From the NCBI RefSeq assembly GCF_040370365.1, contig NZ_BAABWQ010000001.1:1-64000 (forward strand): a DNA stretch of 64,000 nucleotides, given 5' to 3'. The DNA is from Shimia sp040370365. GTDB taxonomy: Bacteria > Pseudomonadota > Alphaproteobacteria > Rhodobacterales > Rhodobacteraceae. The position numbers and the translations under genes are program-made. Position 1 is the stretch's first letter; the number at the start of each line of letters is the position of its first letter. The notes under the pieces are model-generated. The model did not search any database and had not been told where the DNA came from. It was given only the letters and a program-made list of their open reading frames with translations. Shown one piece after another: positions 14,916 through 23,543 of this stretch.

Positions 14916-16985
14916 ATGTCGCAGTTGTTAAAATACGGGGTCGAAGGTGGGGTGGCCATCTTGTCGTTGGATCATCCACCTTCAAACGCTCTGACCGCTC
15001 CGCTGCGAAAGGACATCCTGACAGCCCTGACCCGCGCACTTGCAGACAAAACGGTGGGTGCAGTTGTCATTCAGGGGGCAGGTGAGACGTTTTCTGGTGG
15101 GCGAGATTACTCCGAACTGGGCAAACCTATAGCGAGTCCCAATCTTGCTGAGTTGTGCTATGCGATTGAGTCTGCACACAAACCTGTGGTCGCTGCTTTG
15201 TCTGGGATTGTGCTGGGGGGCGGGTTGGAGTTGGCTTTGTCTTGCCATTACCGGGTTGCGGCGACCACTGCCAAAGTGGCTATGCCTGAGGTGGCGCTTG
15301 GGGTTATTCCCGGCGCGGGTGGGACGCAACGTGCGCCGCGCTTGATTGGTGCGGACACCACCTTGAAGCTGTTTTTAACCGGGGCGTTGATGTCTATCTC
15401 TGCGCCGGAGTTGAGCCCATTGGTTGATGAGATTGCGGAGGATGATGTGAATGAGGCAGCCATCCTTTTTGCGCTGACCTGTATTACAAAGTATCGACCA
15501 CCTCGTCCAAGTCGAGATGCCACCATCGGAGTGTCTGACTTTGAGGCGTACAACATGGCGCTGCAAATTTGGGAAGAGCGCATCCTCAAACAAGGTCAAG
15601 ACGCAGCGCACGCGATTTTGGAGTGCGTCCGTGCAGCGCCGCTTTTGCCATTTGATGTGGGGCTGGAATTTGAGCGTGAGCGCTTTGACGATTTGGTGGC
15701 AGGCGCAGAATTCCGCGCGCTGCAGCATGTGGCCTTGGCTGAACGGCGGGCCAGCCGTGTGCCTGAGATGCGACATGCCACGCCCAAACAGGTCAGACGT
15801 TTGGGCCTTGTGGTTGGTAAAGATCGGCTTGGCGCAGATTTGGCATTGGCCGCACTTAAGACTGGCTTGAGCGTGGTGATGTCTGCTCAGACCTCTGCGG
15901 CGCTGGAGTTGACCAAACAACGGGTGAAAAGCTTGCTGGACCGTCACGTCACAGGCGGTCTGGTGCCGCAGGAGCAAGCCCAGCGTTTTGGGGAAGCGTT
16001 TTTACCGGCAACGGATTTGGTCGCCATGAGCGATGCCGACATGGTGATTGAGGTTGGAGGGCTTGGCAAAGATGTTTCGCGCCAAGTGCTGGCGCAGTTG
16101 GATGCCATTGTGGAGGACGGAACCCCGCTCGTGGTGCATGACCCCGCCGCGCCATTGACGGCGCTTGCAGAGGCCACAGGCAGGCCACAAGACGTGATTG
16201 GGCTCTACCTGCCAAATTTGCAGCTGCGCACATCGGGTTGCGAAATTGCTGCTGGAAAATCGACAAGTGCTGAAGCTGTTGCCACCTGTTTTGCGACACT
16301 GAGTGCTTTGGGGTATATGCCGGTGCGGGCCAATGCTTTTGACGGTGGCATTGGTCAGACCGTTGTCGGTGCCTGTGTGCGCGCTGCTGAGGATCTGTTG
16401 CGGTTGGGCGCTGACCCTTATGAGGTTGATCGGGTGATGGTCCGATGGGGGATGGTGCGTGGGCCGTTTCAATTGGCAGATGCCATTGGGCTAAATGCAC
16501 CGGGTCTGCGCGCGGCTCAGGCGGGCTTTAGCAATGTGCTTCATAAATTGGACCGGGAAGGGCGCGATGTGCGCCGTGGTTGGTATCGATATTCGTCCGA
16601 TCATCCCTTTGGCGCAGAAGATCCGGAAGTGCTGCATGTCGTCAGGGCCGTCACAGAAGACTATCCACAGCAGGTGGCACAAACCGGTGTACGCGATGGT
16701 GACATCGAAAAGACCTGCCTTGCAGCCATGGTCAATGCAGGGGCACGTTTGGTGCGGCTTGGCGTGGCAGCAAAGCCTTCTGATGTGGATGTGGCGCTGA
16801 TCCATGAATTTGGGTTTCCCCGATGGCGCGGGGGACCCATGCAGGCGGGGGATGCCTTTGGCCTTGTGATGCTGCGTTCCCATTTGCGTCTCATGGCATC
16901 AAGCGGCAACGCCCTTTGGCAGCCGGAGCCATTGTTTGAAACTTTGATCAAGAACGGCCGTGGATTTGGCGCGCTTAATGGATGA
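14916..16985 (+). CDS. FadJ-like enoyl-CoA hydratase/3-hydroxyacyl-CoA dehydrogenase fusion with degenerate dehydrogenase half
   Basis: This is a 689-aa protein with the FadB/FadJ architecture. Residues 1-200 form a crotonase domain with SGGRDYSELG, GGGLELALSCHYR and PEVALGVIPGAGGTQR; both catalytic Glu positions appear present. Residues ~295-480 align with the NAD-binding 3-hydroxyacyl-CoA dehydrogenase domain, but the GxGxxG loop reads VVGKDRLGADLA and the segment that normally holds the catalytic His (GLHFFNP-type) reads GLYLPNLQLR. The C-terminal part (DRVMVRWGMVRGPFQLADAIGLN) is conserved. Hydration of enoyl-CoA is therefore plausible; dehydrogenation is doubtful. It is a single gene with no thiolase beside it. 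Confidence 0.8.
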   Translation: MSQLLKYGVEGGVAILSLDHPPSNALTAPLRKDILTALTRALADKTVGAVVIQGAGETFSGGRDYSELGKPIASPNLAELCYAIESAHKPVVAALSGIVLGGGLELALSCHYRVAATTAKVAMPEVALGVIPGAGGTQRAPRLIGADTTLKLFLTGALMSISAPELSPLVDEIAEDDVNEAAILFALTCITKYRPPRPSRDATIGVSDFEAYNMALQIWEERILKQGQDAAHAILECVRAAPLLPFDVGLEFERERFDDLVAGAEFRALQHVALAERRASRVPEMRHATPKQVRRLGLVVGKDRLGADLALAALKTGLSVVMSAQTSAALELTKQRVKSLLDRHVTGGLVPQEQAQRFGEAFLPATDLVAMSDADMVIEVGGLGKDVSRQVLAQLDAIVEDGTPLVVHDPAAPLTALAEATGRPQDVIGLYLPNLQLRTSGCEIAAGKSTSAEAVATCFATLSALGYMPVRANAFDGGIGQTVVGACVRAAEDLLRLGADPYEVDRVMVRWGMVRGPFQLADAIGLNAPGLRAAQAGFSNVLHKLDREGRDVRRGWYRYSSDHPFGAEDPEVLHVVRAVTEDYPQQVAQTGVRDGDIEKTCLAAMVNAGARLVRLGVAAKPSDVDVALIHEFGFPRWRGGPMQAGDAFGLVMLRSHLRLMASSGNALWQPEPLFETLIKNGRGFGALNG

Positions 16986-17009
16986 TCACGCCTTGTGAGG
17001 CCTTGGTTG

Positions 17010-17225
17010 TTATGAGAACGATATCCCGACAATGACGACCATCAATCCAATCACCGAAAGAAACAGCGCGCCCATATTCAGGGGAACAACCTTTTGAACT
17101 GCAGCGCGAAGGTCTTCGTCAGATAGATCAGATTTGCGGGCTTTTGCGACTTTCACGATAGAGACCAGCAATCCGATCAAACCAATCACCGAGATCAGCG
17201 CACCAACCCAAATCATCCATTGCAT
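17010..17225 (-). CDS. small two-helix membrane protein
   Basis: This is a 71-aa protein with two hydrophobic segments (MIWVGALISVIGLIGLLVSI and MGALFLSVIGLMVVIVGISF) joined by a charged loop (KVAKARKSDLSDEDLRAAVQKVVP). It is convergent with the FadJ-like gene, ending 25 bp from it. It appears to be a conserved hypothetical of Rhodobacteraceae; no function is known to me. The ATG is preceded by AAGGATAAACGAC. Confidence 0.7.
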   Translation of the reverse strand: MQWMIWVGALISVIGLIGLLVSIVKVAKARKSDLSDEDLRAAVQKVVPLNMGALFLSVIGLMVVIVGISFS

Positions 17226-17433
17226 GTCGTTTATCCTTCTCGTGGTGGCCTTGGCCCGCTACTTGACGTTTGCCAGCTAACGGATTGGGGCTCACCGCGC
17301 AAGGTGGTGCGCGCGGCATTTGGCTCAATCGCACTACGAGCCCTTGCAAGGCGCGGCGCTTTGCGGTCTATACCTGCCCTAACTTTCGCGTCATTTGCGG
17401 CGCATATATTGCAGAAAATCTAAGAGGTCACAC

Positions 17434-17697
17434 ATGAGCGAAGGCACATCTTCGGACTCCCAATACAGCGTCACCGGTCAAGAACTCAGACAGTTCATCG
17501 AACGCGTTGAGCGTTTGGAACTCGAAAAGAGTGAAGTGGCTGAGCAAATCAAGGAAGTCTTTGCGGAGATGAAAGGGCGTGGTTTTGATGTGAAAGCGAT
17601 CCGCACAATTTTGCGCGAGCGCAAGCAGGACCCCAATGACATTGCCGAGCAGGAAGCCGTGATTGATATGTATAAGTCAGCTCTTGGCATGGCATAA
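17434..17697 (+). CDS. gapR: nucleoid-associated protein GapR (DUF2312)
   Basis: This is an 87-aa protein matching the DUF2312 family across its length: VTGQELRQFIERVERLELEKSEVAEQIKEVFAEMKGRGFDVKAIRTILRERKQ. In Caulobacter GapR forms a dimeric clamp on overtwisted AT-rich DNA and supports replication and topoisomerase action. The ATG at 17434 has AGAGG 6 bases upstream; an earlier in-frame ATG lacks one. It is a single transcription unit ended by a strong terminator. Confidence 0.92.
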   Translation: MSEGTSSDSQYSVTGQELRQFIERVERLELEKSEVAEQIKEVFAEMKGRGFDVKAIRTILRERKQDPNDIAEQEAVIDMYKSALGMA

Positions 17698-17721
17698 TGC
17701 CCGTGCTGTGAAGGCATTTAC

Positions 17722-17749
17722 GCGGCCCTTTTCAGGGCCGCTTTTTTTT
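17722..17749 (+). terminator. Rho-independent terminator of gapR
   Basis: An 8-bp perfect stem GCGGCCCT/AGGGCCGC with a 4-base loop is followed by eight Ts, 25 bases after the gapR stop. Confidence 0.93.
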
Positions 17750-17802
17750 GCCAGAATTTATGCGGTCGCTAGAGCTCTTGCGGGGATAAACCACGCGATT
17801 TC

Positions 17803-18678
17803 TCAGGGAGCGATAACTGTGACACCGGGAATGCGTTCTATTCTGAATACGTCTTCGTCGTAGGCGTCGGTCATGGCGTCCACCATCGGTGTGGTCCAGC
17901 CGGGAAGATCAAGCTCTTCTTCAACGGCGTCTTCCAAGGCAAATTTATCCAAGAACGCGGCAACCACACGGCGTTTCTGAATTTCCGTCACCCCCTGATG
18001 CTCGGAAAGGAATGTTTCCAATCGTGCCAGACCTTCTGTGCTCATGATGTCACGCAGAAGATCGGTGCCACCTTGGACGGGTATGTTTGGGTCTAAGCCG
18101 GCCATCTCGCGCATGACTTCTTCCCAAATCAACGGCGTGTCTTCGTTGCACCACACCGTCACAGGCACCTGCGGCACAGCCTCGCGAATGCGCAAAATTA
18201 GTTCGGACCAGCGGAGCATCATTGGATCACAGTTATCGGTGACTTCTTCGATGGAGTGATTGGGGGATGCCCCAACCAATGCTGGTACAAATGTGGCTGG
18301 ATTTCGGATGCCAATGAAGACCTCGACATCCTCTCCGTAAAACAGAGATGTCACACCGCGCAGACGCTCGTTGGCAGAGGGAAACAGACAGTTGTTCTTG
18401 ATCGCGCGCCGCGGCACACCAAAGAAGTTGTCATTGGACAATATCATGCGATCAGGCTGCGCTTCGCCGATCATGCCGGACATGATGTGCCCTTTAAAAT
18501 CCGTTGGCATTGGCGCGCTGGCCATTTGGCCAAGCGTGTCCCGAATTTGACGGCGATAGGTGCTGGGAGGCGGCAAGGCAATACCTTGCTGCGCCATCAA
18601 TACTTCGTTTTGTGCCAGACTGCCCAGCAATTTGCCTTCGTCCGTAAAATGCGCACCTGCGTGTAGTACAATCTGCAT
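17803..18678 (-). CDS. hypothetical protein, sulfotransferase-like size
   Basis: This is a 291-aa soluble protein starting MQIVLHAGAHFTDEGKLLGSL, with internal motifs ILSNDNFFG, EDVEVFIGIRNPATFVPALVGAS and VPQVPVTVWCNEDTPLIWEEVM. The opening HAGAHFTDE and the later IGIRNP segment recall the P-loop-like start and the 3'-phosphate motif of sulfotransferase-like proteins, but no convincing PAPS loop is visible. The ATG at 18678 is chosen; the longer frame has no ribosome site and would run into the divergent permease gene. Similar uncharacterised proteins occur in Rhodobacteraceae. Function unknown. Confidence 0.65.
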   Translation of the reverse strand: MQIVLHAGAHFTDEGKLLGSLAQNEVLMAQQGIALPPPSTYRRQIRDTLGQMASAPMPTDFKGHIMSGMIGEAQPDRMILSNDNFFGVPRRAIKNNCLFPSANERLRGVTSLFYGEDVEVFIGIRNPATFVPALVGASPNHSIEEVTDNCDPMMLRWSELILRIREAVPQVPVTVWCNEDTPLIWEEVMREMAGLDPNIPVQGGTDLLRDIMSTEGLARLETFLSEHQGVTEIQKRRVVAAFLDKFALEDAVEEELDLPGWTTPMVDAMTDAYDEDVFRIERIPGVTVIAP

Positions 18679-18762
18679 GTTCTTTTCGTTTTGGATTGTG
18701 CCCGAGTGAGTATAGCTTCGTTTCTGGACAGTGAAACCAGATTCAGGCAACACGGGGGCGCT

Positions 18763-20445
18763 ATGAAGGAATCCGCCGTGCAATCTGCCCCAACACACGA
18801 TCAAAATGCGCCACAAACCCTGAAAAAGGTTGCAAGGATAGATCCATGGTCGTTGGGATCATTGGCTGTTGCGCTGATCGTTCTGGCCCCGATTGTGGCT
18901 GTGATCTGGATCGCGTTCCATCCTGTCGAGAACATATGGCCTCATTTGCTGTCGACCACCTTGCCACGGTACATGCGCAACACGCTTGTGTTGATGGTCT
19001 CTGTTGGTCTGTTGGCTGCGACAATGGGGGCCACCACGGCGTGGTTGGTGACACGGTATCAATTTGTCGGCGCGCGTTGGATAGAATGGGCGCTGCTCTT
19101 GCCTTTGGCGATCCCGGCTTATGTGGGCGCCTATGCCTTGGTGGATTTCCTAGAGTATGCGGGGCCCGTTCAGACCGGCTTAAGAAGCCTATTTGGCTGG
19201 CAGACAAGCCGCGACTACTGGTTCCCGGAAATACGATCGATGGGCGCCGCGATTGTGGTGCTTTCCGCAGCGCTATTTCCCTATGTCTACATTCTGGCCC
19301 GCGCGGCATTCAGAGAGCAATCCAGCGCTGGCGAAGAAGTCGCGCAATCCTTAGGGGCAGGGGCTTGGGGCCGTTTTTGGCGCATCGGCTTGCCTCTGGC
19401 GCGCCCTGCAATTGCGGCCGGCACCGCGATTGTGATGATGGAAACGGTCAATGATTTTGGCACGGTGGATTACTTTGCCGTACAAACGCTCACCACCGGC
19501 ATCTTTAGTGTCTGGCTTGAAAGCAACAACGCTGGGGGGGCGGCACAGATTTCCAGCGTGGTGCTGATGTTGGTTATTGTGTTGGTGACAATGGAAAAAG
19601 TGAGCCGTCGCAAAGTTCAGTTCTTCAGTCTCAGCACCCGAAACCGCCCCCCCGTGCGCGTGCATTTGCGTGGATGTGTCGGCGTGTTGGCGTTTGCAGT
19701 GTGTTTGTTGCCATTTTTGATCGGCTTTGTGCTGCCATTTTCAGTGATTCTCAGCCATGCGTTTGGAAACCTTGAGCGCTGGCACGACGCAGCGTTGTTG
19801 ACCGCGCTTGCGAACACCGTTCGCGTCGGCGGCATTGCGGCGGTTGTGACGGTGATTGCTGGGGTGTTTATGGTCTATGGTGTGCGGCTCTCTGGGCGCA
19901 GCTTGCCTCGGCTCCTGTTGCCTATCACCACAATTGGATATGCCGCGCCGGGCGCGGTTCTGGGCGTCGGGATTTTGATTCCTTTGGCCGAACTGGATCA
20001 TGGGCTGGCCGATTTGATCGAACAGGTCACCGGATCCCCCACCGGGTTGCTTTTGACCGGAACGTCGTTTGCTCTGATTTTGGCCTATTGCGTGCGATTC
20101 TTTGCAATTGCACAAGGCGCGGCGGATGGCGCGATGGGGCGGGTGCCACCAAGTCTGCCCATGGCTGCCAGATCGCTTGGCCGATCGCGTCTACACGTTT
20201 TGTGGGAGGTCTATCTGCCGCTTGTGCGCGCTTCAATCGGCTCCGCTCTGCTTTTGGTGTTTGTTGATTGCGTGAAAGAACTCCCTGCCACGATGTTATT
20301 GCGTCCTTTTAACTTTGATACATTGGCAACGCAGGTGCACGAACAAGCCAGTTTGGAAAATCTTGGTGACGCAAGTCCAGGCGCCGTTCTTATCGTTTTC
20401 GTTGGCCTGATTGCGGTCGGTTTGTTGGCACGTGCAAATCGATGA
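18763..20445 (+). CDS. iron(III)-type ABC transporter permease (FbpB/AfuB-like)
   Basis: This is a 560-aa inner-membrane protein made of two fused BinB-type permease halves, each with about six helices. EAA loops read EEVAQSLGAGAWGRFWRIGLPLARPAIAAG in the first half and MAARSLGRSRLHVLWEVYLPLVRASIGSA in the second. Double-length permeases of this kind belong to ferric iron (FbpB, SfuB) or 2-aminophosphonate importers. No binding-protein or ATPase gene is adjacent, so its partners are elsewhere or it is an orphan. The ATG at 18763 follows GGGGG; an earlier frame start overlaps the divergent gene. Confidence 0.87.
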   Translation: MKESAVQSAPTHDQNAPQTLKKVARIDPWSLGSLAVALIVLAPIVAVIWIAFHPVENIWPHLLSTTLPRYMRNTLVLMVSVGLLAATMGATTAWLVTRYQFVGARWIEWALLLPLAIPAYVGAYALVDFLEYAGPVQTGLRSLFGWQTSRDYWFPEIRSMGAAIVVLSAALFPYVYILARAAFREQSSAGEEVAQSLGAGAWGRFWRIGLPLARPAIAAGTAIVMMETVNDFGTVDYFAVQTLTTGIFSVWLESNNAGGAAQISSVVLMLVIVLVTMEKVSRRKVQFFSLSTRNRPPVRVHLRGCVGVLAFAVCLLPFLIGFVLPFSVILSHAFGNLERWHDAALLTALANTVRVGGIAAVVTVIAGVFMVYGVRLSGRSLPRLLLPITTIGYAAPGAVLGVGILIPLAELDHGLADLIEQVTGSPTGLLLTGTSFALILAYCVRFFAIAQGAADGAMGRVPPSLPMAARSLGRSRLHVLWEVYLPLVRASIGSALLLVFVDCVKELPATMLLRPFNFDTLATQVHEQASLENLGDASPGAVLIVFVGLIAVGLLARANR

Positions 20446-20467
20446 AAAAACCCTCTTGCAGGTTTTT
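20446..20467 (+). terminator. short terminator after the permease gene
   Basis: AAAAACC (20446-20452) and GGTTTTT (20461-20467) form a 7-bp stem with an 8-base loop directly after the permease stop, ending in Ts and just before the tRNA gene. Confidence 0.5.
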
Positions 20468-20494
20468 CTCTGAACCCTTAAACGATCCCCCAGT

Positions 20495-20570
20495 GCCCCT
20501 ATAGCTCAGCTGGTAGAGCAACTGATTTGTAATCAGTAGGTCCGCGGTTCGAGTCCGTGTGGGGGCACCA
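20495..20570 (+). tRNA. tRNA-Thr, anticodon TGT
   Basis: This is a 76-base gene including encoded CCA. The acceptor stem GCCCCTA pairs with TGGGGGC (one T-G wobble), followed by discriminator A and CCA. The D-arm GCTCAGCTGGTAGAGC, the anticodon stem ACTGA/TCAGT with loop TTTGTAA (anticodon TGT at 20528-20530, reading ACA) and the T-arm with GGTTCGAGTCC are all canonical. Its 3' part from 20526 is duplicated at 29721, the integration scar of the element downstream. The left copy keeps the tRNA intact. Confidence 0.97.
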
Positions 20571-20574
20571 CTTT
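20526..20574 (+). repeat. attL, left 49-bp direct repeat
   Basis: Identical to 29721-29769. It covers the anticodon loop onward through CCA plus four bases (CTTT). Outside the repeat the sequences differ at once on both sides, which defines the exact shared core region. Confidence 0.95.
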
Positions 20575-20635
20575 TCTTAATTAAATCAAGTGATTGCGCG
20601 CCGCTTTGCATCGCGCATTTTTTATTCTGCGTTTG

Positions 20636-20655
20636 CCGGAAGCATACCGGAAGCA
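20636..20655 (+). repeat. paired 9-mers, left candidate integrase arm sites
   Basis: CCGGAAGCA occurs twice (20636-20644 and 20647-20655), 11 bp apart, about one helical turn. The same pair with the same spacing stands at the right end of the element just upstream of the integrase gene. Short direct repeats near both att cores are what arm-type sites of tyrosine integrases look like; the function is inferred. Confidence 0.5.
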
Positions 20656-20776
20656 ATAGGATGAGCATTAGCACTGTTGCATCGCTGCACTACGCTGTTC
20701 GGCCAAATCGACATTTTCAAACGTCCGCAACTGTTGACCGCGATTCTCGGCTGACTCATGTCTTGCCATGGATGAA

Positions 20777-20823
20777 CCGTTGTCCAACCGTTCAAAGGTT
20801 CACTTTCAACGGTTGGACAACGG
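20777..20823. repeat. perfect 16-bp inverted repeat at the left end of the element
   Basis: CCGTTGTCCAACCGTT (20777-20792) is an exact inverted copy of 20808-20823, with a 15-base spacer, 27 bp before the start of the first element gene. A near copy of one arm (one mismatch in 16, 28271-28286) lies near the integrase 3' end. It could be an operator, a recombination or replication site, or a processed hairpin. The 275 bases between attL and the first gene hold nothing else apparent beyond the paired 9-mers. Confidence 0.6.
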
Positions 20824-20849
20824 TCAGGGCAACAGTGAAGGAATTCGAC

Positions 20850-21266
20850 ATGACCATTCAAAAAACAGGCGCTGCGGCGGCACTTCCGTTTCTAATTAAT
20901 CCGGCAACGGTTGGGCTGGTGGCAATCGGCGCAGTTGGCTGGGGGCTATTCAAGCTACTTGGAGATGATGAAGAGACCAACGGTGATGAAGGGCTTACCC
21001 TCGATGAACAGCAGAGGTCTAAGAAGCATTTAGAAGCAGATGAGGCCGTTGCCGTTTATGAAGAGGCTTGCGTCGAAGAAAGTGGTGAGCCGCCCATAGA
21101 CCTAAGCTCCGACGATAGTGGCGCAAGGCCAACCGACGACAGTGCGAACGAAGCAAGGCAGGCGGAGATCGTTCGTCAGGCGATGTCTGAGCTTGGCAAA
21201 CGCAGTGCAGCAGCGCGTGCTCGGCGCAAGGCAGCTTTGTCAGAGATGGCTAAAGCTGAGCGATAG
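20850..21266 (+). CDS. hypothetical single-helix membrane protein of the mobile element
   Basis: This is a 138-aa protein with one hydrophobic segment near the N-terminus (AAAALPFLINPATVGLVAIGAVGWGLFKLL), a long acidic middle (DDEETNGDEGLTLDEQQ, SSDDSGARPTDDSANE) and a basic helical C-terminus (LGKRSAAARARRKAALSEMAKAER). AAGGA lies 7 bases before the ATG. It is the only plus-strand gene in the element and sits next to the 16-bp inverted repeat. No family is recognised. Membrane tethering of the cytoplasmic tail is inferred. Confidence 0.6.
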   Translation: MTIQKTGAAAALPFLINPATVGLVAIGAVGWGLFKLLGDDEETNGDEGLTLDEQQRSKKHLEADEAVAVYEEACVEESGEPPIDLSSDDSGARPTDDSANEARQAEIVRQAMSELGKRSAAARARRKAALSEMAKAER

Positions 21267-21454
21267 GAAGCTGGGAGTTTCGAACAATTAACTCTCCTTC
21301 GTCGGATACTCTTGCCTAACGAGAGGGAAGAAGTGTGAGGAAACGTAGTTGGTCCGTATGATGTAAAGCAATAGCAGGTATGCGCAGACAGCGGGCTTTG
21401 CAAAGATATCGGTTCAGGCCGTCGTACAAAGAGATAGGAAGTAAGGCCTTTAGT

Positions 21455-23230
21455 TTACTCCCTCAACCAATTCAGCATCAATTGGACATTCGCGTAATTG
21501 GGAAGATCATTTCGGAAATTCTCGCTTGAGAACGACGACAAAAAGTTGCTGTGCACCGATGCCGTTTTACCCTGCAAGCCCAGATGAGTTTCAATCGTAC
21601 CATCTTTCCAGACCCAGATACCTTGCTCCTTAAAGTGCTCATGAATGGCATCTATGAATACGTCAACGTCTGGCTCTTTTGCCATGATCTCATACGCGTT
21701 AGCGGCAGTGACCGCGCCGAATTTCCTAGGGAAGCCATCCTCGGCCAATCCGATTTTTCCTTCGTGTTGGAGGCGTCCAAGTATAGCCTTGCAACCAAGA
21801 ACGGCTTCGTTGTCTCCGGCTATCAATTCGTGGTGGATTGCAGGTCGGAATGCGAAATCAAGATCGACTATCGCTTTCGTTGGGATACCCATTGCCGCAA
21901 GTACCGGCAGCGCTTTTGGAACGTCGCTGGAACTGCCCAGTGAAACGAGCCCTAGCTTGTCCTCCTCCATCGAGCACTCTACTTCGTGTTGAAATAGATC
22001 GGGCAAAAGAGTCTGTTCAGTCTTGCCTTCGGCTAACACAACTTTTTCCGAGAACAGAATACGGGTTGAATTTGAAAGAGCGAACAGTGTTGCCGCTTGA
22101 TGGTCGGCTTCCTCTAAAACATCTCTCACTGCATCGACGATCCTTGGGTAGCTTGTCGTTCCTTCTTCCGGTGTGCGGCGGATTAACAATGCATTCGGAG
22201 CGTCGGACCTTGTGATCATGTTGGCGGAATGCGTTGAAAAGGCCACTTGATAGCCCTCTGTGGAAAGGCGGCTCAGCGATGCGCGCACCACTTCAATCGC
22301 TTGGGGATGTAGGTATAATTCGGGCTCATCAATAAGCAGCAAAGTTGTCCGCGCAGCGTTGCCCACTGCGTTCCTGCGAATTTCGGAAAGGCATTTTATC
22401 AGAGCTATTTGGACAGACCTTTGCGCTCCGTGCCCAAAAGAGGAGGCGTCCCTACCGGTATCCTGTTCGAACTGCTGGTCAAAAATTTTGATAGTCGCGC
22501 TCTTTAAAAAGTCAGAAAAATCAGGCGTTTGAATATGTGTCTTTGCAACGACCCCTGGGAAGAAGCGAGAAAGTTCCGTTTCGATTTGGGCGTCGAGTTC
22601 AACCAGCGCTTCGTCCTTCTCCTCACCGTCGGCGGATAGGCGGTTGGCAACCTGCTCGAGTGCTTCCGTGACTGGCCCAGCGTTGCGTTCGGCTACAGGT
22701 TCAATGATTTCCTTGATTAGTTTTCCTATTGTTGTTCCCGAAGCAAATTTACCTACATCCTCGGTTGCGTTTTCCATGGCGCCAATGAAGATCGGTTCAG
22801 GAAACATTCGGGCAATGGCTTGGTCAATTCCGGCGGGGTTCACGACCCACTGTTCTTCTCCGTCCTGTTCTTGATGGATTTCCAGACGAATCTGACTCGC
22901 TGGTATTCCCGGCGACACTTGCGTCCGCCGCAAAGAAATTTTTCCGTTCACGACAAGTGGCTCAATGCGGTTCCGATGATTGTCTTCTAGCGCGTCTAAA
23001 ACGCCTGCATCGATTCCTGAAATCTCTGCAGTTACAACAACGGGAGCTTCTGAATTGAAGAAGTCGGATACCTGTAAAGACGACCTTTTTATCACCCAAG
23101 ACAAGGCCTTGAGTATGTTCGTTTTCCCAGCGTTGTTATAGCCAACCAGAGGTGTAAATGGCTCAAGTGAAAAATTTGCGCTCCGGATAGACTTGAAGTT
23201 TTCAATGGTAACTTTTGAAACACGATGCAT
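21455..23230 (-). CDS. OLD-family ATP-dependent nuclease (ABC-type ATPase plus TOPRIM)
   Basis: This is a 591-aa protein. The N-terminal SMC/RecF-like ATPase has IENFKSIRSANFSLEPFTPLVGYNNAGKTN (Walker A at about 30-38), a signature-like SFGHGAQRSVQIALIKCL and Walker B LLLIDEPELYLHP followed by FSTHSANMI. The C-terminal TOPRIM is read from VVLAEGKTEQTLLPDLF (acidic E) and TKAIVDLDFAF (D-x-D). This is the layout of OLD nucleases, which take part in phage exclusion (P2 Old, GajA of Gabija). No UvrD-like helicase is adjacent, so it is not Gabija as known. ATG at 23230 follows AGGG; the earlier ATG 19 codons upstream is less likely. Confidence 0.88.
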   Translation of the reverse strand: MHRVSKVTIENFKSIRSANFSLEPFTPLVGYNNAGKTNILKALSWVIKRSSLQVSDFFNSEAPVVVTAEISGIDAGVLDALEDNHRNRIEPLVVNGKISLRRTQVSPGIPASQIRLEIHQEQDGEEQWVVNPAGIDQAIARMFPEPIFIGAMENATEDVGKFASGTTIGKLIKEIIEPVAERNAGPVTEALEQVANRLSADGEEKDEALVELDAQIETELSRFFPGVVAKTHIQTPDFSDFLKSATIKIFDQQFEQDTGRDASSFGHGAQRSVQIALIKCLSEIRRNAVGNAARTTLLLIDEPELYLHPQAIEVVRASLSRLSTEGYQVAFSTHSANMITRSDAPNALLIRRTPEEGTTSYPRIVDAVRDVLEEADHQAATLFALSNSTRILFSEKVVLAEGKTEQTLLPDLFQHEVECSMEEDKLGLVSLGSSSDVPKALPVLAAMGIPTKAIVDLDFAFRPAIHHELIAGDNEAVLGCKAILGRLQHEGKIGLAEDGFPRKFGAVTAANAYEIMAKEPDVDVFIDAIHEHFKEQGIWVWKDGTIETHLGLQGKTASVHSNFLSSFSSENFRNDLPNYANVQLMLNWLRE

Positions 23231-23543
23231 GCTGCCCTCGCTGGAAGCTGTCGAGGAAACAATCGCTAACTGATTGCCAAATTGCAACTATTGGTTGCGG
23301 CGACAGCGCGGAAAGTTGGCTGTAGCTACCTCTAGCCTCGTAAGAACAAATGGCCGCTCAGGGCTGGTGGCCGACGTTAGACGAGTTTTGCAACAACGAC
23401 ATCTATGCGGAGGAAGGAGACTTTGCAAAGTCTGAGTAACGGTCAAACGTCGAGATTGGATTGGGGCGGGGTGCCGTATCAGTGCGACTTAACCAATCAC
23501 GAAATCGATTGTTTGCGATGCCTTTCGTGGCCCCTTGCTTTGG
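23231..23543. other. gene-free stretch with a perfect 14-bp palindrome
   Basis: This 313-bp stretch lies between the starts and ends of two minus-strand genes. I see no convincing gene. At 23419-23432 is the perfect palindrome GACTTTGCAAAGTC, preceded by a purine-rich GGAGGAAGGA. It could be part of the promoter of the OLD gene or a regulator site; there is no further support. Confidence 0.4.
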
